Positions 25,151 through 39,950 of a stretch of DNA of 64,000 nucleotides are shown piece by piece (the stretch's first letter is position 1; the number at the start of each line of letters is the position of its first letter). Below the pieces are notes generated by a model that was not told the origin of the DNA, did no database searches, and saw nothing but the letters and a program-made list of their open reading frames with translations. Source of the stretch: Strigops habroptila. Its lineage: Eukaryota; Chordata; Aves; Psittaciformes; Psittacidae. The position numbers and the translations under genes were made by a program. The stretch is taken from assembly GCF_004027225.2 (NCBI RefSeq), contig NC_044296.2:4260796-4324795 (forward strand). The letters run 5' to 3'.

Positions 25151-28100
25151 CACCATAAATGAGGGGTCTGGTCCTACCATGTCTCGCAGGGATGAGGCAG
25201 CTGCTGTGAAGTGTGAGAGGACCACAAAACAAGGGTGGGAGCAGAAGGTGGAACAAGCACAACAAGGGAGGCTGATGCCCTGCTACGCATGGGTAAATGC
25301 ATGGGAGCTGATGATGGAGGCCTCTGGCTCTTGGTCACCCAAAGGTCTCAGACCCATCTCAGTACTGTAGGAAAGGTGCTTAATGCCACTCTTGTATGGT
25401 CTCCACTGGAGACTTGTATTTAATGGAAGTTCAGGTCTCCAGCACAGTTTCCATTTGCTGCACAAAGATTGCCAAAATCAACGTTTCCCTATGACATTAT
25501 GAGAGAAATAATGCAAGCAGCTTCTGTGATCTCCTCTGCTCTTAGGCAATTTATGGTCCTGGGCTGGGTATTTCAGAAGGGAAGACTGTTCTCCTCCCTT
25601 ACCTTGGCCTCTAGCTCAGATGCCCGGTCTGAAGGAGCTATTCTCTGATCATTTTTGATCACATGCCCCAGACTCCTGTTTGTGAGGACCATGGCTGCCT
25701 GGCAGGCACCCAAAAGCACAAGAGCAAAAGTGGCAATTCTTAAAGGAGAAAAGAATTATGATCTATCACAGGAAAGACTGATTCTTGAGAGTCTGTTCAG
25801 AGAAAGAGCCGTGCTTTCCCCTTACCTCCTCCGTATTTCCTTTGCAGTCACTTCTAAAAGGATTTCTAAGTGAGCTGGGGATCAGAAGAGCATAGGAGAA
25901 CAACTCTCACTTTTATGCTGTGTGTGCCCCATGAGGGGAAAGAGTGATGGCTCTTGATGGACTCTGGTTCTCAGAAGCATTTTGAGCATGTTCGCTAGAA
26001 CAGGCTCGTGGCTGTACGCAGCCATCAGGCAAGCACGGTTGCTAGGCTGAGTAAATGATCTTCTCAATAGCTACACATGTTTTAGAATAACAAATACCTC
26101 TTGTTTAACTTTCTATACTTCTTATTCTAAAAGTTCACAGGATGGCCAGGAGGAGCAGCCAAACTTCTGTGACTGGAGCAGAATCAATACACTGAATGCA
26201 TGGTAACGCAGTACACAAAGATGTATGACTCATAGCTCTGTAATGTCACACTTGTGTAATCTTTCAATGTAAACTCTTTTCCTCTAATAAAATGTTAGTA
26301 AGTGTACAATACGTATATATGGTGCTGTGAGTCAGCCAAGAAAATATACTCTGATGAATTCAGAATGAATGTGAATGTTCCCTTGATAACACACCCCGAA
26401 TGTCTGTGTCAGTTTATGTGCTTGTGATTTCAGCAACAGCTATAACAAAATATTTTGTTTCTAGGATATACAACTGGACGTGTAGGTTTCACTGAGAAAC
26501 TCCAGTTGGATACTGTCTTCTAGTAGGCACTGGAAGGACATTCGGTTATAGCATTGCACTGACTGTCACCTAACTCTGCTTTTTTCTGTGCATAAAGGAA
26601 ACGTTTAGTGGGTCGGGAGGATGAAAGCCAAAATAAAAAATTCACTGCCTTTCATTTCTTGTCGTTTTCAAGCAAAGCAGTGAAGCTAAAAACCTACAGC
26701 TACACTAAACCTGGTGAGGCAAATGTGAGGATTTATTTGTGTTGTGAGTCACTAGTTCTGAATAAATTGAGTACGACTTTGCCATGACCTTCCACTTGCT
26801 CCATGATAGTTGTGCTGACATTTTCTGGCTTTTTTTGCTGTATGCAACGCTTATTTTCAATTTCTAAACCCAAGCCCCAGGCACTGATCTGACTTAGGGC
26901 AGCAGAGCTCAGGAGTGATGCCACTGGTGTATAAATGTGAAGAATGTGAGATTAGAAAGTATTTAATCTGCTGTGGGTAGAAGGGAACAAAATGATGTGT
27001 GAGTTGTCTTCCAGCCAACGCAAACACAGGCTCAACCATTTTTTGCGTGTAAGTTGATTTTTCCAGGTGTTGCTGCTGATCTCGGCTGTTGCTTTTACAC
27101 CGAGAGAAACTTTCTGAGGGGTTGCTATCAAGATTCCCCATGCCAATAGCAGAATCAAAGCTGGGGCTGTGCGATGAGCTGCACCTCTGTGGAACGCTGG
27201 GCTGGTGAGAATGCCCACGTCACCTGGCTGCTAGAGCACTGTGAGTCATTACAGAACCAAAGAAACAAACAAAAAGCTCTTTTCTCATGGGATTGTTCTC
27301 AGAAAGTCCTGGCGGCACCTAGAGCAAACGTAATAATAGCAGGGTAAACGAGCTGAGAATGAGCGCTCTTAGCCCCACCGTTGGAAATCACAGTGCTAAT
27401 AAACACTGTCACCAGCCACTTCATATTTAAATGAGACAAGTGTTATCAGAGGATTTCCCTCCCTGCGTCTCAAATTGCCTTAGTTCTGTTGACTATACAC
27501 TTTTCTTTTCTTTTTTTCTAATTTAAACTGCAGATTCGGAGTTAGTCCTTTTTAGAGTCTGCTCTCAAGGAAGTTGGTAAAATGATGTAAACAACCACAT
27601 AAAATGAAATAGTTTGGGTGGTTTTTTGAGAGGCTTAATTTGGGGAGATGTCTTATTTTAAGGAGATTGATTTAGTCCTTTGGACCTTTTGTCTGATTAA
27701 AGTAAGTAACATCATGAATTAATTTGCTAAAGGAACTTTTTTGACCAGACCTTTCATGACTGGTGTTGGTTCCCATTCGGGGACTTAAAGACAAAGGTGA
27801 CCCATCTCTTTGATAAGCTGAAGTTGAAGGGGCTCATGAAGTTTTTAGAAGGACATATTTTCCTTTAATATTTTTGGTGATTCTCCTCTGAACTATGTGA
27901 ATATTTTCAAAGCCATTCTTGAGGTTTGAGTGCTGGAAATGTGGAGCAGCAGACAAATAGGACTCACCCCTGTTTAGCCAAGACTTTCAGTCATGGTATT
28001 GCACTAAAGCTCACCCATGAATAAGTGTTCCACAAAGCCCTCCTCTCCCCCAGCTCTTGCATTGCATCTCAGCTTCCCAGTCAAGAGCACCACAATCACA

Positions 28101-31100
28101 TATATATGGTCTGCACATCGTGCTGGCTCAGGGATTTTTGACTAGATTTAATTTAAAGCAGAACACATGGAGCATGAGGGGAGAGTGGAAGGTGGAAGGA
28201 GTCCTGGGAGGTCTGGTGGGAGTGCTGGTGGGGCCACGGTGCAGGGCTGGGAAGAATCATGAGATGTTTGGAACAGCCAGAAGAAATCCAGCTTCTTTAG
28301 GGCTGCACAGGTGAAAGGTAGAGACTGCAAAAAAGTGCCACAAAAAGAGGCATCTGACATTTGCCCTCTCCAGTAGAGCAATGTTGCTGCCCCAGTTTCT
28401 TTTACCTGTTGGCCTAAGTAGAAACCTGTTTTTGTCTATGCCAGAATGCAAAGCTGCTTGCATTTTTCATTCCTGGAAGTATGGCCTTAAGCTTGTCTGT
28501 GTGGCCATGTGGTGTTTGTTTCTGCCTGGATAGTGCAGTTATAATAATTCTTTAACAATGGCATGTTCTTCAAATTATGCTGCACTTCCTTGATCTTTGT
28601 CATCTAGGACTTTATCAGTAACAGTTTCTGTTTTCTTCCAGGTCATTGTTAACAACATTGAATGGTAAGTGATGATAAAAAAAGATCAAGAGCTAATAAA
28701 CTTGCTTGATTAAAAGTTAAATTAGATTTCAAGATGTATCAGCTTGTGTTTGGACTGATTCGCGTGTGCACACCATATTGATTTGTCATGTTCTCATTTC
28801 TTACTGTGAAAATCATAGTGTACTGAGGCAAATCCTTACAGAGATTTGCTTCTTACATCAGCACTGCTGCCTTATTTATAACACCATTGTCATTAACTAA
28901 ACCATCTTTATTTATAACTCTTTTTATGTATCAAGCCCTTCCAGTCTCTTGCCCAGGTTTATATAAAGCTGACAGGCGTATCTGGGTCATTCTGTTTACC
29001 CTGTTAAAATATTGTCATAATATTAACATTCTTCGAGTCACCTGGGGCTTCCCCACTGGTCCAAAATTGATTGCTAATAAACTTTAACCATCTGGAGAGG
29101 TCCTCAGTTGTTGGGTTTTTTTGAAACACTCACTTGTAAGTTACCCAGACCTGGCAACTTAATGTTGTTTGAGATGAGTAGCAGTTGTTTTAACATCCTC
29201 CTTAGTTACTGGAATGGAAAGTATTTCAACATCATTATTGTCTGATCTGAATACAGCATCTGGCTTTTTCCCAAAGAGAGAACAGAAATATTTTTCAGCA
29301 CTTCTGCTTTTTCAACACGATTATTGACAGTTCTGTCATTTCCATTCACTGTGATGGCAATCTGAATTCATTTTAGTGAAAGCCTTAGTAACTTCGTTCA
29401 CCAAGATAAGCAAAACTCAAGCGTTGATACTTTCAACCACTGCACGCTTTAGCTTGGCAGCCTTCCATCGATGCAAAGGCAAAATAAGCTTAAATTCCAT
29501 TCCAATAAATAAGTCAAATTACATAAAGAAGATTTTTCTCAGAAATATGCAAGAAAATACTGTTCCTGTCACTAAAGTATGTAAATGGTTCAGTAAATCA
29601 TGCAAAAAAATCAGCTGTTTCATGAATTTAATCAAGGTAATTATGTATTGTTATTCGAACCTGCTGCATGCAGAATGAGAGTGTTCAGCTGTAAAACATT
29701 TTTTGTCATTTTTGATTTGGGGACTCTTCAAACCTACCCAATTTGTGCCAGTTTTTTAATTACCAGCTTTGATTAGGTATGGACTTGCGTTTCTGCCAGC
29801 TTTTACTGATGCGTGTGCTGAATGCACATATGCTGTATTGCAGATGTCCCTTTCAGCTGTCAATGAAAAACACATTTGAGAGAGCTTTTCTTTTTATTTT
29901 GCAGAACTGTGAAATGATACCACAGTTTCAAAAGCACGTTTAATCCTATCAGTGAAACAGCTTAAAATATCTGTCACTGGTTATGACAAGCAGCTTTCGG
30001 TTGTTGCCAAATACTCTTTGTTACAGAAGCAAATACCTAGTGAAGAAATAGGCAACAAGGGTGTGGAACAATAGGAGCAGAAGTCAGAAAGTGCCTATGT
30101 AGTTTCATTCAGAAAAATGACTGTTACTATTAATGACCATGTAATAACCTCCATGAAGTCGTAAACCCAATACGGTGAAACTCATTTAATTCTGGAATAC
30201 AGTGGGTGTGACACTGTGAGATTTCATACGAGTCTTTCCTAGTCTGCATTTTAGGAGAGAACTTCGGTAATTGGTTGGAGATAACAGGAGAAAAAGTAAA
30301 ATGATCTCTTATCTCCTATGTCTACTCAGGACAATGAGTAATGTTGTAAGACATGTAAAGTTAACTGGCTTTAGAAGTAAGAACTGCTTTTGGGGTTTCA
30401 TTAACACAGGAAAAAGTTCTGTTCGAGGGAACCTCAAACAACTCCTCAGATGCACTTCTCTCTTTTTATAATTTGTGAGACCTGTTGCAGTCTGAGTCAG
30501 CACAGCAGATGCAGATGGCCTTCTCAGCAGATTTTGTTGTCACTTTGAAGTTCACAAGTTTTAACTGGGGGAGGGAAGACTGGACAAGGCTTAAAACCAG
30601 CCATGAGAAGAGAATTACTTAGAAGTGAGGAAGGCTTTGGGGTTTTTTCCCTCATTGATGGGCAGAACAACTTTATAGGTTATGGTTTTATCTGTTAGGT
30701 GGAGGTTTATTCACCCAATATGCAGAGTAGAAGTTCATATAGGGAGTAGGGTGGAAAGCCTTGTTTAATGTGATGAACACGTGGGGTTTAGCTCTCATTT
30801 ATAAAATACCTTCTTTGTACTGCACCTGTATTATTTATTAGTCATATGTCCTGCAGTTGAGTAATGGGAAATACTGGAGCAAGCATTTCATTAACTGTGA
30901 CACTGTTAATTGGTATTGCTCGCTGCCTGGAATGACTTTCCCTGTTTGAATACATGGAAGTATGAATCAGAGCTTAGTGAATTAGCCAGTGAGAGGAAGA
31001 CAGGCATCTTTGCATGGCAGGCTGGATGTATAGAGCAGCTGATCTCATTTGTCTTCCTGGCCTGTGAAGTCCTTTTCAGACTTAGATCTCTGAAGTATTC

Positions 31101-32390
31101 AGAAAGGTATACATTTTTTGTTCCATGATCACAATTAGTTATATCATTATGATTAAGCTTTGAAACTTCAAGTGGGATATTTTGGGACAGACTTTTTTCC
31201 AAACGCTTATATCCATCGTTGTGACCACTCTTTATTTTTCTTGAGCTATTAATGGTCACCTTTTAGGATATTTATCGATTTAAATTCCTGAGCTTAGGAA
31301 CAGTGTTTTGTGTCTTGTACAAAATGCTTTCTATTCAGAAACAAACCTTCAGCTTATGTTTTCATGCACCTGAAAGTTTACTCCAAATTGTTCCACTTGA
31401 TATGCCTTCAAGGAATGTCACACTTATTGCTGGCAATAAGCTCTAGGCTGGAATTAAGTGCCAGTCGTCAGGGTTGATACTGATCAAAATTATTAATAGT
31501 TGGTGCTATAGTATATACAGCAATTATAGTTTCAGAGAGTAACACTGTTGAAATCCCTTGAACGGTTACAGCTATTCTTGAGCAATAAAATGCTTTTCAA
31601 GGGACAGCCTAAACACAATGCAACTTTGTAGAATGAGTTGTGAAATTTTCTTTTCATTTGCCACATAAAGTGCCAAATAAATGTTTGCAATAAAAATACA
31701 AGCCTGGGAAGAATGTGTTTTGCCAATTACAGCATAATGTGGGCTACAAAGAAGTGTTCAGAATGGAGTTTAGTGTGGATGTTAGTGTCAGGTTACAGCA
31801 GGGAAAAGGGTGCCTTGATTTGCCAAATAACCAGTGTGTTTTTTATCCCACATTTGCAAGGAAAATTGCTGCCTTTGGAAGAAAAGAGATGGGTCTAATT
31901 CTATGCCAAATTAATTCAGTAAGGAGAAGCAGGCAGTCTTCTGCTTGGTGAGAAACCAGTGCGTGGGGACTGCAGAACACTGATTGCTGGTGGCTAACCC
32001 CTTCAGCTGGTTGTTGCCACATTTAGCTCCTCTAGTTGGCCAACGCCAGGCAAGGAGGGGGGGGCACAGGGTGGGATTAGAGCTGCTGTAGCAGAAGTGG
32101 TACAAGCCACATTGGGCCCGGTGGCGACAACGTAAGGGGCCCTTTCTCCCGTTGCTCAAGAGCCTGCACGATGCACTCTGTTCCCTTTTTCTAAGTTTCG
32201 TATCACAGCAAAGCCAGTGATTTTTCAACATAACTTTTACTTCAGCCTAAAGTTAAATACCGAAACACTGTGTCTACAGCTTAGCTCGGCCTGACCATGC
32301 TCTTGAAATAAAGCCTGAAAACACGCGAAATCAAAGCTATCTTGTGCTTGACTGCTTCACGGGGCTGTTTTCTGTCTTCTTCTGCTTAAA
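25151..32390. other. Intergenic, upstream of KLF2
   Basis: Gene-free DNA of moderate AT content. I found no exon with splice borders and protein resemblance, and no recognisable transposon. AP-1/Maf-like words occur near 26225 (ATGACTCAT) and 26323 (TGCTGTGAGTCAGC). Open frames of 60-117 codons appear at random-looking positions on both strands. Confidence 0.55.
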
Positions 32391-32394
32391 AACC

Positions 32395-32765
32395 ACCTGC
32401 TCGGATGAGATGGCAAAGCGTCCCATTCACATGAAATCAGCGCGAAGCAGCCAGCCAAGAGGCAGCGGCGCGTATGAGCGAGAGGGGATCCTTTGCAGCC
32501 TTTATATACCAGAGTTATTTTTAACCACAGCCTCCATGCTTATTACAGTGTTTCCTCTCTCAGACACTCAGGAAGCCCACTTGGCTCTGTTTCCTGCTAA
32601 CATGCGGCCCTGGCTCACAAAATCTCTGAGAACAACAGGCCTGAGACTGCTCGGCTCCATTAAAAAAACTGGCAACTTTTCAAGCCCTGACAGAAAACCT
32701 TTGAAAGCTCTGGATTTCCTCCAGCTAACGTATGAGGCTCCTACATTGGTGACAAATTAGACTGA
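32395..32765. promoter_or_regulatory. Candidate distal regulatory element (MEF2/RUNX words)
   Basis: A block of more even base composition with a few CpGs lies about 7.8 kb upstream of KLF2, within AT-rich DNA. It contains a perfect MEF2 word TTATTTTTAA (32515-32524) overlapping by two bases a RUNX word AACCACA (32523-32529). An open frame of 138 codons crosses it, but that peptide resembles nothing I know and has no splice context. Enhancer function is inference only. Confidence 0.3.
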
Positions 32766-35700
32766 AACAGCACAAAATGCTCCTATGTAAATAGCCTTTT
32801 TCTGCGTTCACCCTTTTAATAGTTCGAACGTTATTTATAGTGATTTCTCTGGATGGAAAAATATTTCTATGTTTTTCCAAAGATGGGTTTTAGTGAAATG
32901 TTTTCCTTGTTTGTTTCTGTTTTATTTAATTTTTTCCTTCTTTTTCCTTCGAGATTTTTGTGACAGTTTTCTTTTAGGCTCCAGGAGCAACCTTTTCCTT
33001 CCTGGAAACCAGGACAGAATGGCTGTTGTGAGTTCTTCAGTAAAAGGCCAGTGTCCAGCACTGAGCACAGGTCTCTGAACGTTGCCATTCCTCAGCTATT
33101 AAATAATAGTTTTATAACGGGCACAACTGAGCGCCTGAGAGACAACAGAAGAGGTCAGTGGCACTTTGTTGGTGCCTTTACCCATCAGATTTACGCGTAA
33201 CATTAGTCCTTCGTGTTTCATTTTTTCTTGCAGTCTTTCCACTGCAATTCCAAAGGGACTCCTGCTTCCAAAAATGCTTTCAAGTATCAGAATAGATGTG
33301 ACCTTTGGTGCTGAGACTGCTATTTTTTTCCTGAGTTGACATTTTACGATATTCTAATAGCTCTTACCATGCAGTGACTTCTCATGTCTGTCAGGAATAA
33401 TGGCTTGGAAGTGTAGATGATAACTCCGGAATTATACTTACGTGATTCTCTAATTTTCTAAGAGTATTTCCAGTAATGACATCTTTGTCTGCGTCAGTGT
33501 TGCCTTCAGCGTCATTTACTGCCCTGGGCATGAACAAGAATCATCTGTAACATCTACCTGGCCTCTCTAGTCCCTGTATTGATCTCAGACAGTGGAAGGA
33601 CAAGCATGGTCTGCAGGAGCAGGTTCACTGGAGCAGAAGGATATCCCTGCTCTGCCCATTTAGTTGCCAGCTGGGCAGTAAGGTGTGTTTATTGTGTGTG
33701 TGTCCCCTCCAATTTTAATCATTCACAGCTTGAACATGTGGTTAAGGAATTATAAGGCTTTGTTCTTAAAGGAGAGAGTGAAAGAGAATTCATCCCGCCC
33801 TGGGCTGATACGGCCAGTTCTCAGACAGCTAAAGGCAATTGGAGTTAATACTATTCCAGCAGTACAGATCTGTGGAATGTCCTCCTGTTTTCTTTTTCCT
33901 CCTCAAAGGATTCTCTTCAGCCCTTCAGTCTGCTCTGAACTACTAGGTTATGCCTTATAGATAAAAAAAAATATTGATTCTGTTTTTAAGGTTGACCATC
34001 TCTGTTGGTTTCGTATGACAGCAGCATTTTTGCTCTCTGCCTTTCTCTTGAAGCTTGGCTGTTGTGTGAGAGCATCCGATGGGAAAAGTCGTCTATATCA
34101 TGAGGAAGAGTAAAATTAACGTCTGTTTACAGGTCTCAGTGCCACTCCACTGGTGACAACAAAATACTGAACTGAGAACTGTGTGTATCAAGCACAGTCT
34201 TGAATGAGTGACTACCACCACCTCTCAGATGGCCCTTATTCTGATCAAAATCATTTCGCTCCCAAATTTATCTACATTTCACACAGATGTGGTTAAGTTT
34301 TGCAGCTGAAAATTACTCTTATGAGAAAGGAAAAATGCAAACAGTTTCTAGATGTGAAAGAGCTGAATCCCACCTTTTGTAGCTTTTAGCAACTCATTCT
34401 GCCATTCGTTAGTTGCTTGTTTGGGGCTTTTATCTCGTATCATACCCCCAGTGACTGGGCTTTGGCTGTGCCAGGGACACCCTCTTTTGCACGTGTCTTG
34501 GCAAGCAAGTCCTTTCAATTCAGCATATCATTCTGGCAAGTGATCCTTATTTTGCAAATGGGAGTTTTGTAGTTACCAACATAGCTCAGAGCGTTTGTCC
34601 GTAAAGTTTATGGAACAAGTGGTATGCAACAGCAGATGTACGTTTATTTTCAGGCAGGAAACCAAGAGTGCCAAAATGCCTCGTGAACTGAAGGGTCAGG
34701 GTGAAGCCTTTTAAAAAAGAATCAAGGTGGTTGGGTTGCGTTTATCACGCGCAGTCAAGTGGTCTAAAATTGACTTGTTTTGATGCTATTTGGAGCTCAC
34801 TGTAATGAAACCCTGACTTTGTGTAGATTGACTTTCTGCGTCACAACCCGTCTTGGGATAGTAATACCAACAAGGACAATTAGTTTAACTGTCGTTCACA
34901 ATTGCTGTTTGTTTGTACTTGGTGGTTTATGGTAGCAACTGCAGGACAGCCTTCCATTCGAGCTCTTGCCAGTGGCCTCAGTAATTGCCCACTAGTCACT
35001 GAAGGACAGGCTCAGCAAGGACTTTCAAAGCTAACTTACCCTCCTTCAAATATAACTGAAATTTATAGCTAGCAGCTTCTAAAATAACTCACATCACTAC
35101 CACCTCCAAAAACAGCTCTGGGACCATGTGGCCTTGTGGTTATGGCTCTGGGGTTGTGGTGATGAAGTCAGAGATTCAAATCCAGTTGTAGGGAGATAAA
35201 AAGCTTCAAAGAAAGTGAAACTGGTTTTGCCTTGATTATGTGGAAATAACAACACCTCATTTTACTTACACCTGAAAAACAAAATTCATAACTAAAAATA
35301 AGGTATGGTGCAGAATACCATGTAATGTTAGGAGATGCACTGTGCATAAAAGCATGTGGCTGGTATGGAAAAAGCTCATTTGAACTGATCTATCAGGGTG
35401 TTTGCTTTTCTTGGTACAAAATATCAAGGTGTAGGGTGATAAAAGTAAAGATCTGAAGCCTCCACAAGCAACACAGTCAGAGACTAATGAGGTCCACTGT
35501 TTTTCAATGTACCTTTTGGCTGCCTGACTGTGGGCTTGGGGTTTGAGGTAGGAAAGGACTTTCCTTGCTTGCTTAGAGCTGCCCAGAGGTTTCTCTAAAC
35601 TCTTAAGGGCCCTTTGCAGTGCACGGAGGCTGTTGCATAAGAATCCCATGGGTGCTACGCTGCAAATTGTTATTATTGTACAATAATAAGTAAATGTAAA

Positions 35701-38700
35701 TAGAATAATAGCTGTGTAATTGTACATTATACAGGCTTGGGGTGGACAAAATGCTTCCTGCTGTTAGAAAATTGCTTTCCTGGACTGCAGTGTCTGTGTC
35801 TTATCTCACATTTTGGGGTCTTTCTGCTATGGGATCCCATAGTTTTTAATGAGTTGCCAGACAAAGCAGACCTGCTTCAGGTGGGGGATTTAAGATCTTG
35901 CCACTGTTGGCTGGCCAATGTCTTGCATCTAAAATAGTGTCCTGTAGAGAGGTATGTGCATGTTTACACACACACAATATGTATTCATGTGTCTTAGGTC
36001 AAAGAGGAATCTAAACCTGGGCTAAATGTAATTAAATGGCTGTCTTATTTGGCACAGAGAAGCACACGGGCCTTTTCAGCTGGAAAACTCTCACTTCCCC
36101 CTCAATATGCAGAATTATCACAAAGCCATTGCTCTCTTGCTGAGTCACTCCTATAGCCAGTTGGTGTATTTTTGGGGCCTCGCTGAGACATCCTTGAGGG
36201 AGTCTCCTTCAAAAACTGGGCCAGCTCCAAAAGCAGTTTTAGGAGGGCCCCCCCCGACAAACAAACAAACAAACAAAACCCCACTAAACCCCCAGTCTCA
36301 TGATGTCAGTTTTCATGTTTTGTATCTTTCATTGATACTGGAACAAATCTCCACTGTTTAGAGGATTTTTAACTTAAACTGAGAGCACAAGTTAGGTTAA
36401 AGTCTCACTTCTTTGTATACAGGATGTAAATGTGAAGGCACCTTTCAGGGCATAAATGTCTACAGACACTGTGCTACAGATCATAACAAGAGTCGTCCAT
36501 GGAGCTATCAATCTTAAGAAGAGCTGTTGTTGGGTTATGATGACGTTGAGAACCCCAAGTGAGCTTGTCACATGTTTCTGATTTATTTAGTAGCATTTCA
36601 ATGGGAAAGCCTAGAGATGATAACGAGCATCAATGGTGTGTATTGTTTCTACAGTGCACAGGGAAAACCCAAACCTAATTCATCAGCGACCAGCTTGGCA
36701 GATTATTTCTTGAATCACATCAGGATTTAGTCTACAGTAGACACAAGCACTGAGACGTTTACAGAAAGAGAACTGATGTTTCCGTTGTTGGAATCCAGTG
36801 GATATCAAAGATGTCTTTGAATTTCTACAATTAGAAGGAGCCAAATAAAAACCAAATAATTTTCCAAGCAGATGGCCTTAGGCCTCGATACCAAAATGAT
36901 CAAACTCCCTAAAGTAGTGGTTTGAAGATAGATGTTAATGGATCTTTGAGCAAGAAGCATTAGTGATCTGGACTACAGCAACATTTTAATTAAAAAGTTG
37001 TACAATAACAGACTCAAAATGTAAACTTCAAAACATTTAAAGCCTAAATTACCATGGGTTAAGAACTGGCATTGAGGATGTAATTTTTAACATTCCAGAC
37101 TGCCTTCATTATAGTTCAAGAAGCCACAGAAATACACCGTTACGAGCCAGGAATAGTTCTTCCTTTTATTTGGAAAGAGAATTACAGAGGGAGCTATTGG
37201 GAACTGAAGTTTAGTTCCTAAAGCAGGAGTGGGCTACAATATTTTTATACACAACTGCAACCACAGACTTGCACTCATTCAAACATGCCGGACTAAATGG
37301 TGCCGGCTGTATAAATACTCAACACTAAATTAAAACACAGGTTCTTTTTTATTTCAGCTTTGAAGGTTTATCATGCTATTTCTACTTTTGCAATATCATT
37401 TAAAGGCTAGATGCCTTATATATATGTGTTTTTTATATATATATATAAAAACAGAGTGCCAGTAACTTAAACCTACAAATTAAGACCTTGATACTTCAGT
37501 AGGTTTGGAGAAAGGCTGATTCTGTTCTGGTCATTGTTGATGGGCACACTGCTTGCTTTCATTTGGGAACATGGGCTTAAAATTACAAAGCAAACCCTTC
37601 TGGGTTTGTTGTAATTTTTGTTTTTTCCCAGCCACTTACTCCTCAAGTGCATCATAATGCTCATATAATCTTTATTTCAGAAATTGGACTCACATAACTC
37701 GTTGGTATGCAAAATATGTAAGGCCCCAAGTCTGCTCTGAATTACACCCATGCAAACCGTTGAAACTTAAAAGGGAATTTAAAATATGCATGAGTAAGGA
37801 GAACAAATGGAGCCCTCAATTTGCAAAGCACTTTGAGATCTTTAGGAGCTCATTCTACATATTGTTACCTGTGCCCTCAAGACAAGGGAGGGGACAGGAT
37901 CTGATACTTAAACTAGGATTGTCGAAAACTAGGTTTTATCAGTGCTTTTAATAGATCAAAAAGGGTCGGAGCAGCTCCTGTCCCACACTAATGTTCTAAA
38001 TTCACTACAATTAATTAAAAAGCTCCAATGGAAAAATATCTAAATCTCACGGCTCGTCAGAAATGAACTGTCATTTTGTTTTGCCAACAGCAGTAAATAA
38101 ACGCTGCATGAACAGACATGAAAGGACTTTCTAGAAGTGGTTGGCTGCGATAATTCCACTCAGGAAGCTGCTGAAGAGCAGCAGGGACTGGCTGCCCTCA
38201 CGTTTGCCAGCTCTTTTTCCCGTGTTGTTATAAAAGAGGGGGAATTGATTTTGCTTTGTACGTTCGTTGACTTGGACACATGGAGCTGTGCTTCTGAAGC
38301 CTTAACTCTGGGAGAGAACACTTTTTATGTATTTTATAAACTGTTTTGACTATGTTCAGATTGACTATTGAACCGCAGTGGAAGTGTATGGATTCAAGAT
38401 ATTTCTGGTGATTGTGTAACTGGAAAAAACTGTCCTGATTTTAAAGTATTTTTGGCATACAAGTGAAAGTAAATAAGCAATTTTAGAGACTCACTGGAAA
38501 GTAATTGCTCCTGCAGGACACAGGCTGTGCCAGGAACTCTGGCAGATGCACTGAGCCCTCACTATTAAGCTTCAAATGAAAGCATTTTTTTTAATGCGAA
38601 AGATCAAACCCAAGGATATATATTCTAAAATGCAAAGAATTTGGAAAGAACGGATGCCTGTGAAGAGAAACGTCTAAACATATGAACTGCATTAGGAGGG

Positions 38701-39948
38701 AATACAATGGATCTGATACCCTGATCTGATAAGATCCAGAGACAACTTGGTTTGCCATGGTGGGACACAGCTGTGATGCTGACAGCGAGGGTGATGAGAG
38801 CCCAGAGCCTGGTCTGGGGATGGAGCTGCTTTCACCTGTGGTGATACACAAACCTGCAGGGTTATCAGAGATGATCTTGGGCTGATCAGCTGTGCAAGAG
38901 CTTGGACCAGCTGAATTGCTGATGACAATGACATGAGAGAGAATCAGAGCAAGAGGAGCACCTTGTTTTGGGTGACAGTGAACCACTGGGACAGCAACCT
39001 TTAGATAGGAACAGTCTGTCCCTGTGCTTCCATCCAGTGATTCATCGGTGACTATGAAGGAGTCATAAAAGCACCACTGTCAGCTAATATGTCATTAAAG
39101 GAAGTGTTCTGCTTTTTTTTTCCTAAACAAGAAGTTAACAGAGTATTATTTTTCACTGCCTTCACACTGTAAGCTGGCATTTCAAAGGCTGAAGCTATTG
39201 TCCTTTGTTGTTGCTTTACTTGCTCATCTCGAAGCTGTAACTGAATCCACCCAGGTTATTTTGCAGTTCTCTGAACTGTCAGTTCTCTCTGCAGCTCATC
39301 TATATAAAGCCCTCCTATTAGCTCCAGCAGCATAACAGCCAATCCGTAAACCTCAAGGGGCTGTGGACAGCCACATACTCTGTAGTAGAGGACACAAGTG
39401 GCTTTGAAAACCAAACCACCTGCAGACAAACTTCAAGAGATGTGTTTGGCCACACATCCCTTCCCTTCACCCCCAAGATTGGTTTTCTTTCTTTTCTTTT
39501 TTCTTTTGACCAACATTTGCTCAAGCTGCCCTTTTCCTGGGTTGCCAGGCTGGGGGCTAGAGCACAGCAATCATTTTTTGTAGGGTAGATTTATCCTGGG
39601 TCTTTATAGACAATCCTTTGGCAGTCCAGCTCAAATGGCCATGCCCAAAGAAGCTTAAATCTTCCTGAGATGCTCAGAATACTTCAGTACAGGATGACAG
39701 ACGAAATAAAGCATTTTTAATGCTTCAGGATGTATGTCTTTGTCTTTAGGATTTGTATCTGGGTTCGATCAACATCATATCAAAGCATTAAATCAACCAT
39801 ATGAGCATTAGCTCTCTATTTACTCTAATGGGACATTCAATTCCCTTCTTCTCAGGCACACAGAGACAGGAGAGGGGAAAGCCTCCAGAGAGAGAAAAGC
39901 TTTTAGGCTACAACAGAATGCCATCCAGCCAGTGGAATTGAGATGCAT
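32766..39948. other. Intergenic, KLF2 to AP1M1 (middle)
   Basis: No supported gene. Contents noted: an (ACAA)n run at about 36250-36277 next to a C8 tract, TA-rich runs at about 37418-37448, and a 153-codon minus-strand open frame at 35266-35727 that I do not recognise. The rest shows no structure I can name. Confidence 0.55.
36244..36278 (+). repeat. C-tract and (ACAA)n microsatellite
   Basis: A run of C residues at 36249-36256 is followed by several ACAA/AAAC tetranucleotide units. Simple sequence only. Confidence 0.85.
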
Positions 39949-39950
39949 AG

